A stretch of 64,000 nt of DNA from Acinetobacter halotolerans (GTDB taxonomy: Bacteria; Pseudomonadota; Gammaproteobacteria; Pseudomonadales; Moraxellaceae): NCBI RefSeq assembly GCF_004208515.1, contig NZ_SGIM01000003.1:186001-250000 (forward strand), read 5' to 3'. This document shows, piece by piece, positions 1 to 7,869 of this stretch. The stretch's first letter is position 1. The number at the start of each line of letters is the position of its first letter. The notes under the pieces were generated by a model. It ran no database searches and was not told the DNA's origin. It was given only the letters and a program-made list of their open reading frames with translations. The position numbers and the translations under genes are program-made.

Positions 1-2696
1 ATACACAAGGTTATAACAAGGTTTATGACGCAAATCATTCTTCAGTGTATGCAGGTAAAGAATATGTAGAGCGTTTTAAAGGTACAAATCCTGCTGATGT
101 ATTACAAGGTATGGTCGGGGTGTATAGTGGTGATGCTAGGAATAGCGGCGCACTTGATCCAAGTGTTCGCGGTGTGCAAGGTGTTGGTAGAGTACCATTA
201 ACGATTGATGGAACAGAGCAATCGGTCGCTGTTTGGCGAGGGTATAACGGTGTTAACAATCGGAACTATATTGATCCGAACTTGATTGCTGGTATCGAGG
301 TCATCAAAGGACCTTCACTAGAACGTAATGCCACAACATCTGTTGGTGGTGGGGTGTTGGTTAAAACACTTGAAGCTGATGATATTGTCCGCGCAGGAAG
401 AACCTTTGGTGCTGAATTAAAAGTAGAAGGCTCAACGAACTCAATAGATCCATCGCTACCCGACATGAGTAAAGTAGGTCGTGATTATAGTGAGACAACA
501 CCATGGATTGAAATAGATCGCGCCCGATATGATCCTGATATTTACAAGAAAAATAGAACCCGAAAAGATAACTCTAATTTCTCTGGCGATGATTTGGCCG
601 GTCGACTGGCACTGGCAATGAAACAAGATCAATTCGATTTATTGGCAGTTTATGCTGTTCGTGAACGTGGCAATTATTTTTCAGGAACACACGGTGCGGG
701 TTATTACAAACGTGCTGAACCCAATAATGACAATTTCGATTTTATTCCATATTTTGCACATGCTTACAAACCGGGTGATGAAGTTCCAAATACATCTAGC
801 CAGATGGAATCTTGGCTTTTCAAAGGAACCTATCGACCTACAGATTTCCAAACCTTAAAACTCACTTATCGAGATACTAAAAATAAATTTGGCGAAATCA
901 TGCCATCCCGTATTCAATGGGGAATAACACCTGATTTGGGTGTACCTCAATGGCCCCTCAGTGATATCCGTTCAAAAGCGTACAGTTTGGAATACAAATT
1001 TAAACCTGAAAGCAATCAGTGGGTCGATTTTTATGCCAATGTTTGGCAAACCGATACTGAAAGTCAGACTTATACTCGTGGTGGCTGGCCAACCACGATA
1101 GACTTTCGTGATAACAAAATTATTAATACCGCAGTCAGTCATTCAGATAATACCCGTAAGGGCATTACAGTGAGCAATAAAGCACATTTAACTGATCAAC
1201 TCGATTTGACGCTGGGTGGAAGTTTCTTAAAAGAAAAGCTGACATCTGATGATGTCTATGGTGATCATGGTTCAAGCTATTCCTTATACCAAGCTTTACC
1301 GCGTGCTGGACGACGTGAAGAGAAAACTTTTGATTTTAATTTTAATTATCGTCCCTTGTCTTGGTTAAGCTTCGATGCGGGTATGCGTTACCGTTCTTAT
1401 TGGGCTTTTGATGACTTCTTAAATAAATCGATCCGCGATGGGGTTGATCCTACGCTCAATCCATTATTTACCAAGAAAAATAGACTCAAAGAATATAGTT
1501 TTGAATATCGAACCATGCCTGAAAGCTATAATGCTCAGCAGCAGCGCATGCTCAACCTACTATCACAACGCTATGCAACGAGCAATCCTGATTGGGATGG
1601 TCGCTTAGAGACAGTACCTGCATCCGAGACAAATTTATATAGCCGAATTTGGTCACAAATCAATACGTTGACATGGAAAGCAGATCCAAATGGTCATTTG
1701 GCTTTGGCTGACAACATTTTGGATCAACTGAACGCTTTAGATCAGAAATATGTAGTGATCGGAAATGGCTTTAAGCCCGCTGTAATTGAACAAGTTCCAA
1801 TTGAATCTGTAAACAAAGTTAAAGATAGCGGTTGGGCGCCTCAGTTAAGTGCAGCGATTCAACTGACCCAAAATAACCGACTCTATGCACGATATGCTGA
1901 AGAATATCGTTTGCCGAGTTTATTTGAAAGCACTGTCGGTTTTTCAGCAATGATGCCTTATCAAGCTGTTAAACCTGAACATGCTTTTAACTATGAAGTG
2001 GGTTATGTCTATGATATGCGTGACTGGTTCAGTTCAGCACGCAATGCTGACTTTAAACTGGCGTATTACTACAACAAAACCAAGAACGTGATCGAACGAA
2101 ATCAAAATCTGATTTTTACCAACATGGATGAGCAAAAACTTTCAGGTCTAGAACTGCAAAGCCGTTTTGACAATGGTGCTTTCTTCACAGATTTAAGTTT
2201 GGCTTATAACCTCAAAAATGAAGTCTGTGATAGCAATAGTGCGATTGACAGGATGATCAATAGTGGCACTGTACAAACAGATCATGGCATTCAATTCCGT
2301 GATGCTTACCAACGCTGCGTCGATGACGGTTTTCCCAATGGATATCTGGTGACAATGTCTACACCAGAATTCAGTGCACATGCATTATTCGGCGCACGTT
2401 TCTTTGATGAAGCGCTTGAACTTGGGGCACGTGCAACTTTCTATAAAGCTTATGAAAGCCCACTGCGTAAAAACAATGATGATAGCGTCAATAAAGGCTA
2501 TTACCTCAATGTACCTTTGGCATGGGACGATACATGGATTTTTGATGCTTATGCACGTTATCAAGTAGATACCTACAACACCGTTGAGTTTGTAGGAAAT
2601 AATCTTTCAAACCGATTTTATATCGATCCGCTTACTCGGAGTGCGATGGCCGCACCTGGTCGCACCCTTAAAATCAGTTGGACCACGAAGTTTTAA
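1..2696 (+). CDS. hphR: TonB-dependent outer-membrane receptor, probable hemophilin receptor HphR (5' end outside window)
   Basis: The frame is open from base 3, so the start and signal peptide lie upstream of the window; the GTG at 45 is internal. The visible part begins in the plug domain (NPADVLQGMVGV, then VRGVQG, then IEVIKGPS near 295-315). It continues through a long barrel with large loops and ends in an aromatic residue (SWTTKF), as TonB receptors do. Hemophilin, Slam, tonB and heme oxygenase genes follow in the order reported for the A. baumannii hemophilin locus, where this receptor takes heme from HphA and imports it with TonB energy. The receptor class is clear from sequence; heme specificity is inferred from the neighbours. 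Confidence 0.85.
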   Translation, partial: TQGYNKVYDANHSSVYAGKEYVERFKGTNPADVLQGMVGVYSGDARNSGALDPSVRGVQGVGRVPLTIDGTEQSVAVWRGYNGVNNRNYIDPNLIAGIEVIKGPSLERNATTSVGGGVLVKTLEADDIVRAGRTFGAELKVEGSTNSIDPSLPDMSKVGRDYSETTPWIEIDRARYDPDIYKKNRTRKDNSNFSGDDLAGRLALAMKQDQFDLLAVYAVRERGNYFSGTHGAGYYKRAEPNNDNFDFIPYFAHAYKPGDEVPNTSSQMESWLFKGTYRPTDFQTLKLTYRDTKNKFGEIMPSRIQWGITPDLGVPQWPLSDIRSKAYSLEYKFKPESNQWVDFYANVWQTDTESQTYTRGGWPTTIDFRDNKIINTAVSHSDNTRKGITVSNKAHLTDQLDLTLGGSFLKEKLTSDDVYGDHGSSYSLYQALPRAGRREEKTFDFNFNYRPLSWLSFDAGMRYRSYWAFDDFLNKSIRDGVDPTLNPLFTKKNRLKEYSFEYRTMPESYNAQQQRMLNLLSQRYATSNPDWDGRLETVPASETNLYSRIWSQINTLTWKADPNGHLALADNILDQLNALDQKYVVIGNGFKPAVIEQVPIESVNKVKDSGWAPQLSAAIQLTQNNRLYARYAEEYRLPSLFESTVGFSAMMPYQAVKPEHAFNYEVGYVYDMRDWFSSARNADFKLAYYYNKTKNVIERNQNLIFTNMDEQKLSGLELQSRFDNGAFFTDLSLAYNLKNEVCDSNSAIDRMINSGTVQTDHGIQFRDAYQRCVDDGFPNGYLVTMSTPEFSAHALFGARFFDEALELGARATFYKAYESPLRKNNDDSVNKGYYLNVPLAWDDTWIFDAYARYQVDTYNTVEFVGNNLSNRFYIDPLTRSAMAAPGRTLKISWTTKF

Positions 2697-2820
2697 CTCA
2701 GAATTTAATTCCTACTTTTGGTGAGTTGGGATTAGATAGGCGTAAATAATAGATTTGAATGATTATTATTTACATAACTAAAAAGCAGTTTTATAGATTC
2801 AACTGCTCATACAACGACAT

Positions 2821-2838
2821 GATAACGATAGCGTTATC
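2821..2838. promoter_or_regulatory. Palindrome in the hphR-hphA gap, possible operator
   Basis: The 188-base gap before hphA holds a perfect inverted repeat, GATAACG, four bases, CGTTATC, 47 bases before the hphA start. It resembles half of a Fur box but matches the full 19-base consensus poorly. A weaker stem (AGCAGTT with AACTGCT, 2784-2807) lies upstream and could end or process the hphR transcript. A Shine-Dalgarno GGAG sits at 2872-2875. Function is inferred only from position. Confidence 0.35.
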
Positions 2839-2884
2839 CTTATTGAAACAATAACTTATCTTCAAATAAATGGAGTAACAATAA

Positions 2885-3676
2885 ATGAAAATCTCTCAAC
2901 TGTTCATCGGTCTAGTTGCATGTTCTGCTGTATTTTCTCATGCAGCTATTGATGGTGCTTCTAGCAATGAAGCAAACATCAGAATCGGCACGGCTGCAAA
3001 TGCTAGCCATCCAGACGGTGTAGCAGCAATATCTATAGAAGCGGCAGGCGCACCATACAATGCATTTACAGGTTTTAGTTCATTAAAAGGCTTGGCACAA
3101 GCATTTGCGGCACAAGGTACCAGTAATACCAATGTCACAGTGGGTAGCAAGAGCTTCAATATTTCACACATTCCTGTATCGGCTATGCCACCTTCACATA
3201 GTGCTTTGGGTAACTTCAATTTTGGTCAGGTGGGTACGCAGGAAGTATATTTTGGTGAGTGGTGGAAGGCTGGCGATACAGCAGCGAGTGCGAGCCATAC
3301 CGTCTATTATGCGGGTGACAATAGCAATACCACCGTACCAACAGCAGGTACTGCAACTTATACCGTTGCAGGGATTAATGGATCTGCGACGAATCTGTTA
3401 ACTGGTAATTTCACTGCGAATTTTGGTACGGGGACGCTTGAAGGTTCTTTAACGGGAACAGGTACAGCGGTTTCAAACTTAACATTGAATGGTGTGACAT
3501 TTAATCCGGGTACTGCTGAGTTTGCTGGTGCAGCAAGCGCCAATGGTACAGCTGGGTTAAATAATACAGGTATTGTCCAAGGACATTTCTTTGGTGCAAA
3601 TGCTGCGGCTTTGGCAGGTATCGCCGAGTTTAATAACGCATCTTATAACACTGCATTTGGCGGTGCGAAAAACTAA
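2885..3676 (+). CDS. hphA: Hemophilin-type secreted hemophore HphA
   Basis: A 263-residue exported protein rich in Gly, Ala, Asn and Thr. The signal peptide spans about residues 1-20 (site after SHA). The C-terminal half repeats short beta-strand patterns and ends with a GHFFGANAAALAGIAEF segment, resembling the small C-terminal barrel of TbpB/hemophilin-like Slam substrates. Hemophilins bind extracellular heme and pass it to the partner receptor, which here is the gene just upstream. The Slam gene just downstream would move it across the outer membrane. Identification rests on the barrel motif plus the locus. The signal peptide also contains LVAC, a lipobox-like tetrad, so lipidation is not excluded. 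Confidence 0.8.
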   Translation: MKISQLFIGLVACSAVFSHAAIDGASSNEANIRIGTAANASHPDGVAAISIEAAGAPYNAFTGFSSLKGLAQAFAAQGTSNTNVTVGSKSFNISHIPVSAMPPSHSALGNFNFGQVGTQEVYFGEWWKAGDTAASASHTVYYAGDNSNTTVPTAGTATYTVAGINGSATNLLTGNFTANFGTGTLEGSLTGTGTAVSNLTLNGVTFNPGTAEFAGAASANGTAGLNNTGIVQGHFFGANAAALAGIAEFNNASYNTAFGGAKN

Positions 3677-3686
3677 TCGTGGCGAG

Positions 3687-3721
3687 AGGAATCTACATTT
3701 GTAGGTTCCTTCTGTTTTTTA
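3687..3721 (+). terminator. Intrinsic terminator/attenuator between hphA and slam
   Basis: A 10-bp stem (AGGAATCTAC with GTAGGTTCCT, one G-U pair) closes a four-base loop and is followed by TCTGTTTTTTA. It lies 10 bases after the hphA stop and inside the otherwise co-directional locus. It should therefore cut, but perhaps not abolish, transcription into slam-tonB-hemO, leaving hemophore mRNA in excess. Confidence 0.7.
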
Positions 3722-3757
3722 TGCTTTGATGATTTTACATTTTGGTTTGCGGTTGAT

Positions 3758-5245
3758 ATGAAACGAACATTGCTGTGTTGCTTGGCTTTATGGGGAAATA
3801 CATCACTCTATGCGGATGATGAGACTCAACTTCGCCTAAATCAGAGCCTAGATCAGCAGTTATTACAACAACAGCGTTCATTTCAAGCACAAGGTACGAT
3901 TCGGAGCACTGAAAAGTTACCTGAACTCCAAATCAATGGAAAAGTCTATGCCGTAGAGAAAAACCAAGATGATCTAGCTAAAGCGCTATATCTCGCTGTT
4001 ATGCAAAAACAATGGGTAAATGTTCAAATTTATTTAGTGCATTATCAAAACTATCCTGAGTATGATCAGGCTTTAACTGATTTTGCAGAAGGAGCATTGG
4101 CTCGTGCTCAAGGACAACTAAAACTGGCTGAACAAAAATTCCAAAGCAGTTTGAATAAACAACCGAACAATCTAATTTGTGAACTCGAGTTAGCGCGTGT
4201 GCTGTTTGAACAACAGAAGAATAAAGAGGCAGCACACCTTTTTCTTTCGATTCAAAATAAATTAAAACATAGTGACTACAGTGTCATTCCACCAGAAGTG
4301 CAAAAAACGGTTCAGCTTTTCGTCAAAGCGCTTGCTCAACGAGATGCATGGCAAGGTTCTATTGCTGTCGGTCCAACTTATGCGAGCAATCTAAACAGTT
4401 CATCAGAACAAAGTAAAACTTGGACGCTGTATGGCATGGATAAAGATGGCAACATTATCCCAGCTCAAATTACACGAGGAAGTCCAAAAGCAGTTTCAGC
4501 AGAAGGCTTGGATTATGATGCAAGTTTGATCAAACGTTTTTCCATTAAAGAAAATCATGGCGTTGCACTACGTGCTCTAGCTTATGGACAGTCTTACGAT
4601 AACCAAAGCAATTATAATGAATCCACCCTCAACGTTAATGCAGGTTATAGCTATTACGATTTAAAAAACCAAATTAATTTCAGTCCACTATTTGAACACA
4701 GACGTTATGGCAACGAGAGTTTGTACGATGCTTGGGGCGGGCGGATTGAATTGATGCGATTTATTTCAGGTGATAAAGCACTCAAACTTGAAGCAGAAAT
4801 TAAAGATTTTGATTACCACACTTATAAAACCCTCAATGGGCAAGAGCGTTCGGTACTGGCGACTTTTTGGAAAATTTTGCCAGAACAATGGACATTCTTT
4901 GGCGGACTTGATGTCCTTGATCGTTCAACACAAGAACAATATATCGCGGCTTACCAGCAACAAGGAATTCGTTTAGGTATAAGTAAACCATGGAATATTG
5001 GAATTAATACAACATTATTAAGTTCTTATCGTTGGCGACAATTTGATAAATACGCAAAGGTTTATGAAGCAAGACGACATGATTTTGAACAAAATTATAC
5101 TTTTGTTGTGCAAATGCCACGCTTCAAATTTTATGGCGTAACACCGAATTTAACGTATCGTTATAACCACAATGATAGCAATGTGGATTGGTTGTACACC
5201 TATGACAAGCACAATGTCAGCCTGAAACTCGAACACCGTTTCTAG
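3758..5245 (+). CDS. Slam-family outer-membrane translocon (DUF560) for the hemophilin
   Basis: A 495-residue protein with a signal peptide (MKRTLLCC... cleaved near LYA|DD). An N-terminal helical TPR-like domain spans about residues 60-190 (DFAEGALARAQGQLKLAEQKF is typical). A C-terminal beta-barrel spans about residues 200-495 and ends in LKLEHRF with a terminal Phe. This two-part layout is that of Slam proteins, which translocate lipoproteins or hemophores such as HphA. Its position directly after hphA names the probable substrate. Called hsmA or slam in related genomes. The next gene starts after only nine bases, so slam-tonB-hemO are probably one transcript. Confidence 0.88.
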   Translation: MKRTLLCCLALWGNTSLYADDETQLRLNQSLDQQLLQQQRSFQAQGTIRSTEKLPELQINGKVYAVEKNQDDLAKALYLAVMQKQWVNVQIYLVHYQNYPEYDQALTDFAEGALARAQGQLKLAEQKFQSSLNKQPNNLICELELARVLFEQQKNKEAAHLFLSIQNKLKHSDYSVIPPEVQKTVQLFVKALAQRDAWQGSIAVGPTYASNLNSSSEQSKTWTLYGMDKDGNIIPAQITRGSPKAVSAEGLDYDASLIKRFSIKENHGVALRALAYGQSYDNQSNYNESTLNVNAGYSYYDLKNQINFSPLFEHRRYGNESLYDAWGGRIELMRFISGDKALKLEAEIKDFDYHTYKTLNGQERSVLATFWKILPEQWTFFGGLDVLDRSTQEQYIAAYQQQGIRLGISKPWNIGINTTLLSSYRWRQFDKYAKVYEARRHDFEQNYTFVVQMPRFKFYGVTPNLTYRYNHNDSNVDWLYTYDKHNVSLKLEHRF

Positions 5246-5254
5246 GAGAGGCTG

Positions 5255-6169
5255 ATGAAACTAAAAAATCTATCTCCAAGTTACAAACAACAATTTCCTC
5301 GCTTCTCTGAATTGCCTCCTCATCATTTCGGGAAATGGGGCGTTGCAGGTACGGTCATACTTTTGCATATCGCGGTATTGTGGTTGCTCAGCCATTCGAT
5401 AGAACCTTATACATTGGATAGCTCACCTAAAGTGAATGCATTAAAAGTACACTTCGTTTCATTGTCCAGTGCCGAACAATCATCACCACGTTCGTCTGGA
5501 CAAAGTGCTGTTGCAATCAAGTCAGAGAAGCAAAAACGAAGCGTATCAGAGAGTTCAAAAGCAACTGTATCATCCAAACCCGCTGAAAATACTCGCACAC
5601 TCAGCAGCACACATGCTGATCGTGTGATAACAGATAGCCAGCCAAAACATAATCATAAAAATGAGCAAGCTACCCCAACTCAAGTGGCTGTAGATTCAGA
5701 GCCATCTCTGAATAAAGATCAGACGTTAAAAACAAAACAGATCGAACAACAGCTCACATCGAAGCAAAGTCCAAGTGTATCTAAACAACAAGGAGAGAGC
5801 CATTCAAAAGCTGGTGGTGTAACAGCACCTGTGACAGAACAGGAACTTGCACGTGCTCCAGATAGCCAAGTTGCTCCAAATGAACCATTACAAGTGAGTC
5901 GTGTAGATGTATTGAGTTTTGCAAAACTAAGCTATGACGATCGTGAACTAAAACAACAAGATCGTACTGTTGAACTTCGTATACGCATTAATGAAAACGG
6001 TCAGGCGACAGATATTCAACTACAACAAAGCTCAGGCATCAGCAGCTTGGATCAACGTGTCATACAAGCTGCACTTAAATCAAAATTTAAACCTTATCAA
6101 GTGAACCGCCGAGCAGTGGCCGTGGTCGTGGACTTCCCAGTCCAACTTAAACTCAGTCGGAATCGTTGA
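5255..6169 (+). CDS. tonB: TonB energy-transducing protein dedicated to the heme locus
   Basis: A 304-residue protein preceded by AGGAGAGGCTG. It has a cytoplasmic N-terminus, one membrane helix at about residues 28-48 (GVAGTVILLHIAVLWLLSH), and a long Ser/Gln/Lys-rich periplasmic linker (about 75-205). A TonB C-terminal domain (about 210-304) includes VELRIRINENGQATDIQLQQ and ends shortly after VVVDFPVQLKL. The linker lacks the Glu-Pro/Lys-Pro repeats of classical TonB. It presumably works with ExbBD encoded elsewhere to energise HphR; that partner choice is inferred from the operon. Confidence 0.9.
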   Translation: MKLKNLSPSYKQQFPRFSELPPHHFGKWGVAGTVILLHIAVLWLLSHSIEPYTLDSSPKVNALKVHFVSLSSAEQSSPRSSGQSAVAIKSEKQKRSVSESSKATVSSKPAENTRTLSSTHADRVITDSQPKHNHKNEQATPTQVAVDSEPSLNKDQTLKTKQIEQQLTSKQSPSVSKQQGESHSKAGGVTAPVTEQELARAPDSQVAPNEPLQVSRVDVLSFAKLSYDDRELKQQDRTVELRIRINENGQATDIQLQQSSGISSLDQRVIQAALKSKFKPYQVNRRAVAVVVDFPVQLKLSRNR

Positions 6170-6202
6170 ACCATCCGTGATATCTATTTTAGGAGAAAGA
6201 AA

Positions 6203-6799
6203 ATGAATGCAGCGACAGAACAGATGATTGCTAATCAATTGTCCCAACGTTTAAAACATGAAACCGCAACTGAACATGAGCGTATGCACAAATTGATGGC
6301 TGAAGCAGCGGTATTTTCGAGTAAAGAGCGATATACACAATTCACCTTGTCACAGTACTACTTTCAAAAAGAGATTGAACATCTTTTCGAAAAACAAGGG
6401 GTGGCGGAACTCATCCCAGATTTAGGGATTCGTGGACGCTCTCAACAAGCACTTGCAGATTTGCAAGACTTGGGACTACAACCCAAAGGTGAACCTTTAC
6501 AAAGTAAAAATATCGAAATGCCTGAAGCATTAGGCTGGATCTACGTTTCGGAGGGTTCAACTTTAGGCGCAGCCTTTTTATTTAAAGAAGCACAAAAGCG
6601 TTTAGGTTTTTCTGAAACTTTTGCTGCTCGAAACCTTGCTGCCTATCCAGAAGGTCGTGCCAAGGTATGGAAACGTTTTGTACAAGCCTTGGATGAGGCA
6701 GGCTTTGATCAGTCTCAACAAGACCGTGTGATCCAAGGTGCATTAGATGCTTTTGGATATTTTGGTCATGCACTCAACCGATTGGATGAAATGCACTAA
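6203..6799 (+). CDS. hemO: Biliverdin-producing heme oxygenase
   Basis: A 198-residue all-helical protein of the bacterial HemO/PigA type. LKHETATEHERMH near residues 17-29 carries the likely proximal histidine, and YVSEGSTLGAAFL (about 114-126) matches the conserved distal-helix segment. It opens imported heme to release iron in the cytoplasm, completing the capture (HphA), import (HphR/TonB) and degradation route of this locus. It starts 33 bases after tonB with SD AGGAGA at 6191-6196. No strong terminator follows; a loose inverted repeat CTTTGAGAA...TTCTCAAAG lies at 6802-6869. Confidence 0.92.
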   Translation: MNAATEQMIANQLSQRLKHETATEHERMHKLMAEAAVFSSKERYTQFTLSQYYFQKEIEHLFEKQGVAELIPDLGIRGRSQQALADLQDLGLQPKGEPLQSKNIEMPEALGWIYVSEGSTLGAAFLFKEAQKRLGFSETFAARNLAAYPEGRAKVWKRFVQALDEAGFDQSQQDRVIQGALDAFGYFGHALNRLDEMH

Positions 6800-6901
6800 A
6801 TCTTTGAGAAGCAATTTTTATTTATCCAGATTGGGGAAATACAAAGCAAAGATTAGAAAATTCTCAAAGCACTTAACTCATCAAACTATGCCTAACTGAG
6901 T

Positions 6902-7336
6902 ATGAAACATATGGATCACACAGAGAATAAGTTAAATATGGAACTGACTTCCTCACCACCATCAGAAAGTAAAGTCGCACGTTCGATTTGGTGGCGCATG
7001 TTATTTATATGTCTCGCTTGGTTATGCATTGCACTGGGAGTAATCGGGATTTTTATTCCAGGTTTACCAACTGTCGATTTTATTTTATTGGCGGTCTTCT
7101 TTGCGGCGAGGGGATCAGAAAAACTTCATCAATGGTTGTTAAACCATCGTTTTATCGGTCCCATCATAAAAGAATGGAGGGAAAATCGTCGCATACCTAA
7201 AAAAGCAAAATATATGTCAACAATTAGTATGAGCATAGCAGCAGGAGTGATGATCTGGACGATTCCACACCCTTGGTTTGTCTATCCAGCTATCGCATGT
7301 ATGTTCATGGTATTGATCTGGATGTGGAGAAAATAG
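6902..7336 (+). CDS. YbaN-like DUF454 inner-membrane protein
   Basis: A 144-residue protein. After a hydrophilic lead of about 35 residues comes the DUF454 signature: a helix (LFICLAWLCIALGVIGIFIP), then GLPTVDFILLAVFFAARGSEKLH, then HRFIGPIIKEWRENRRIPKKAKY, then two closing helices with PHPWFVYP. These segments match the E. coli YbaN family, whose molecular role is unsettled. It stands alone, 102 bases after hemO. Possible earlier in-frame starts at MDHTEN and MELTSS leave the N-terminus uncertain by about 12 residues. Confidence 0.8.
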   Translation: MKHMDHTENKLNMELTSSPPSESKVARSIWWRMLFICLAWLCIALGVIGIFIPGLPTVDFILLAVFFAARGSEKLHQWLLNHRFIGPIIKEWRENRRIPKKAKYMSTISMSIAAGVMIWTIPHPWFVYPAIACMFMVLIWMWRK

Positions 7337-7401
7337 TTATTTTATTCATTCAAATAGATGCAATTTCATTTATTTAGAGGAAAATTAAATCAATTGCAAA
7401 T

Positions 7402-7420
7402 GATAATGGTTGTCATTATT
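7402..7420. promoter_or_regulatory. Fur box upstream of the DUF3649-PepSY-DUF3325 operon
   Basis: GATAATGGTTGTCATTATT matches the 19-base Fur consensus (GATAATGATAATCATTATC) at 15 positions and keeps the inverted symmetry. It lies about 100 bases before the first gene of an iron-associated operon. Iron-dependent repression is inferred. Confidence 0.7.
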
Positions 7421-7517
7421 GTTATTTTTAATTGTTTTGTGTATTCTTCAAGCACTTTTTAATAATAGATTAAGGTGGGGATGATTTAGGATCATCGCCA
7501 CTCCTGTTGGTATTGCT

Positions 7518-7865
7518 ATGACTATTGAAGCGTCTGTTCCTTTCGTTACCACGAAAAGTGTCTCCAAAAATCGAATTCAACAATCATCATTGCTTAAATA
7601 TCGCTTGATGATTTTTTCACGTTTTGTACTGGCAATTTTTGGTGCTTATTACCTTGTAGCCATTGCGGTGATGCTGATTGTTTTTTTATTTCCCTCAGAG
7701 CCTTTAAAAGCCAATGCTGTTTTAAGCGTCACTATGCTGGCTTTTATCATTCATTGTGCCTTGTTTGTATGGATATTCATGGTCAAATCGACGCTTAAAG
7801 TCTGGCTAGCTGTGGTGTTGCCGAGTGTCTTGATGACATTCATCTATTTATTGTTACAAGGGTGA
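7518..7865 (+). CDS. Small membrane protein, DUF3649-like, iron-uptake associated
   Basis: A 115-residue protein with three clear hydrophobic segments (about residues 35-57, 65-90 and 92-113) after a polar Ser/Lys-rich head of about 30 residues. Position and size match the DUF3649 proteins that commonly precede PepSY-helix proteins in ferric-siderophore loci. It ends four bases before the PepSY gene and follows a Fur box. No catalytic motif is visible; family assignment rests on topology and neighbours. Confidence 0.65.
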   Translation: MTIEASVPFVTTKSVSKNRIQQSSLLKYRLMIFSRFVLAIFGAYYLVAIAVMLIVFLFPSEPLKANAVLSVTMLAFIIHCALFVWIFMVKSTLKVWLAVVLPSVLMTFIYLLLQG

Positions 7866-7869
7866 CATC

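Noticed and set aside
45-2696. GTG at 45 as the true start of the receptor
   Set aside because: The frame is open to the window edge and the plug domain would be cut; the start lies outside.
2821-2838. Fur box before hphA
   Set aside because: The palindrome GATAACG-CGTTATC fits less than half of the second arm of the Fur consensus, so it is listed only as a possible operator.
2938-3543. Long antisense frames across hphA
   Set aside because: They arise from the Ala/Gly/Thr-rich codons of hphA; no start signal and no recognisable protein.
5407-5610. Antisense frame inside tonB
   Set aside because: It shadows the tonB reading frame and has no SD or family resemblance; many similar antisense frames across the window were dropped for the same reason.
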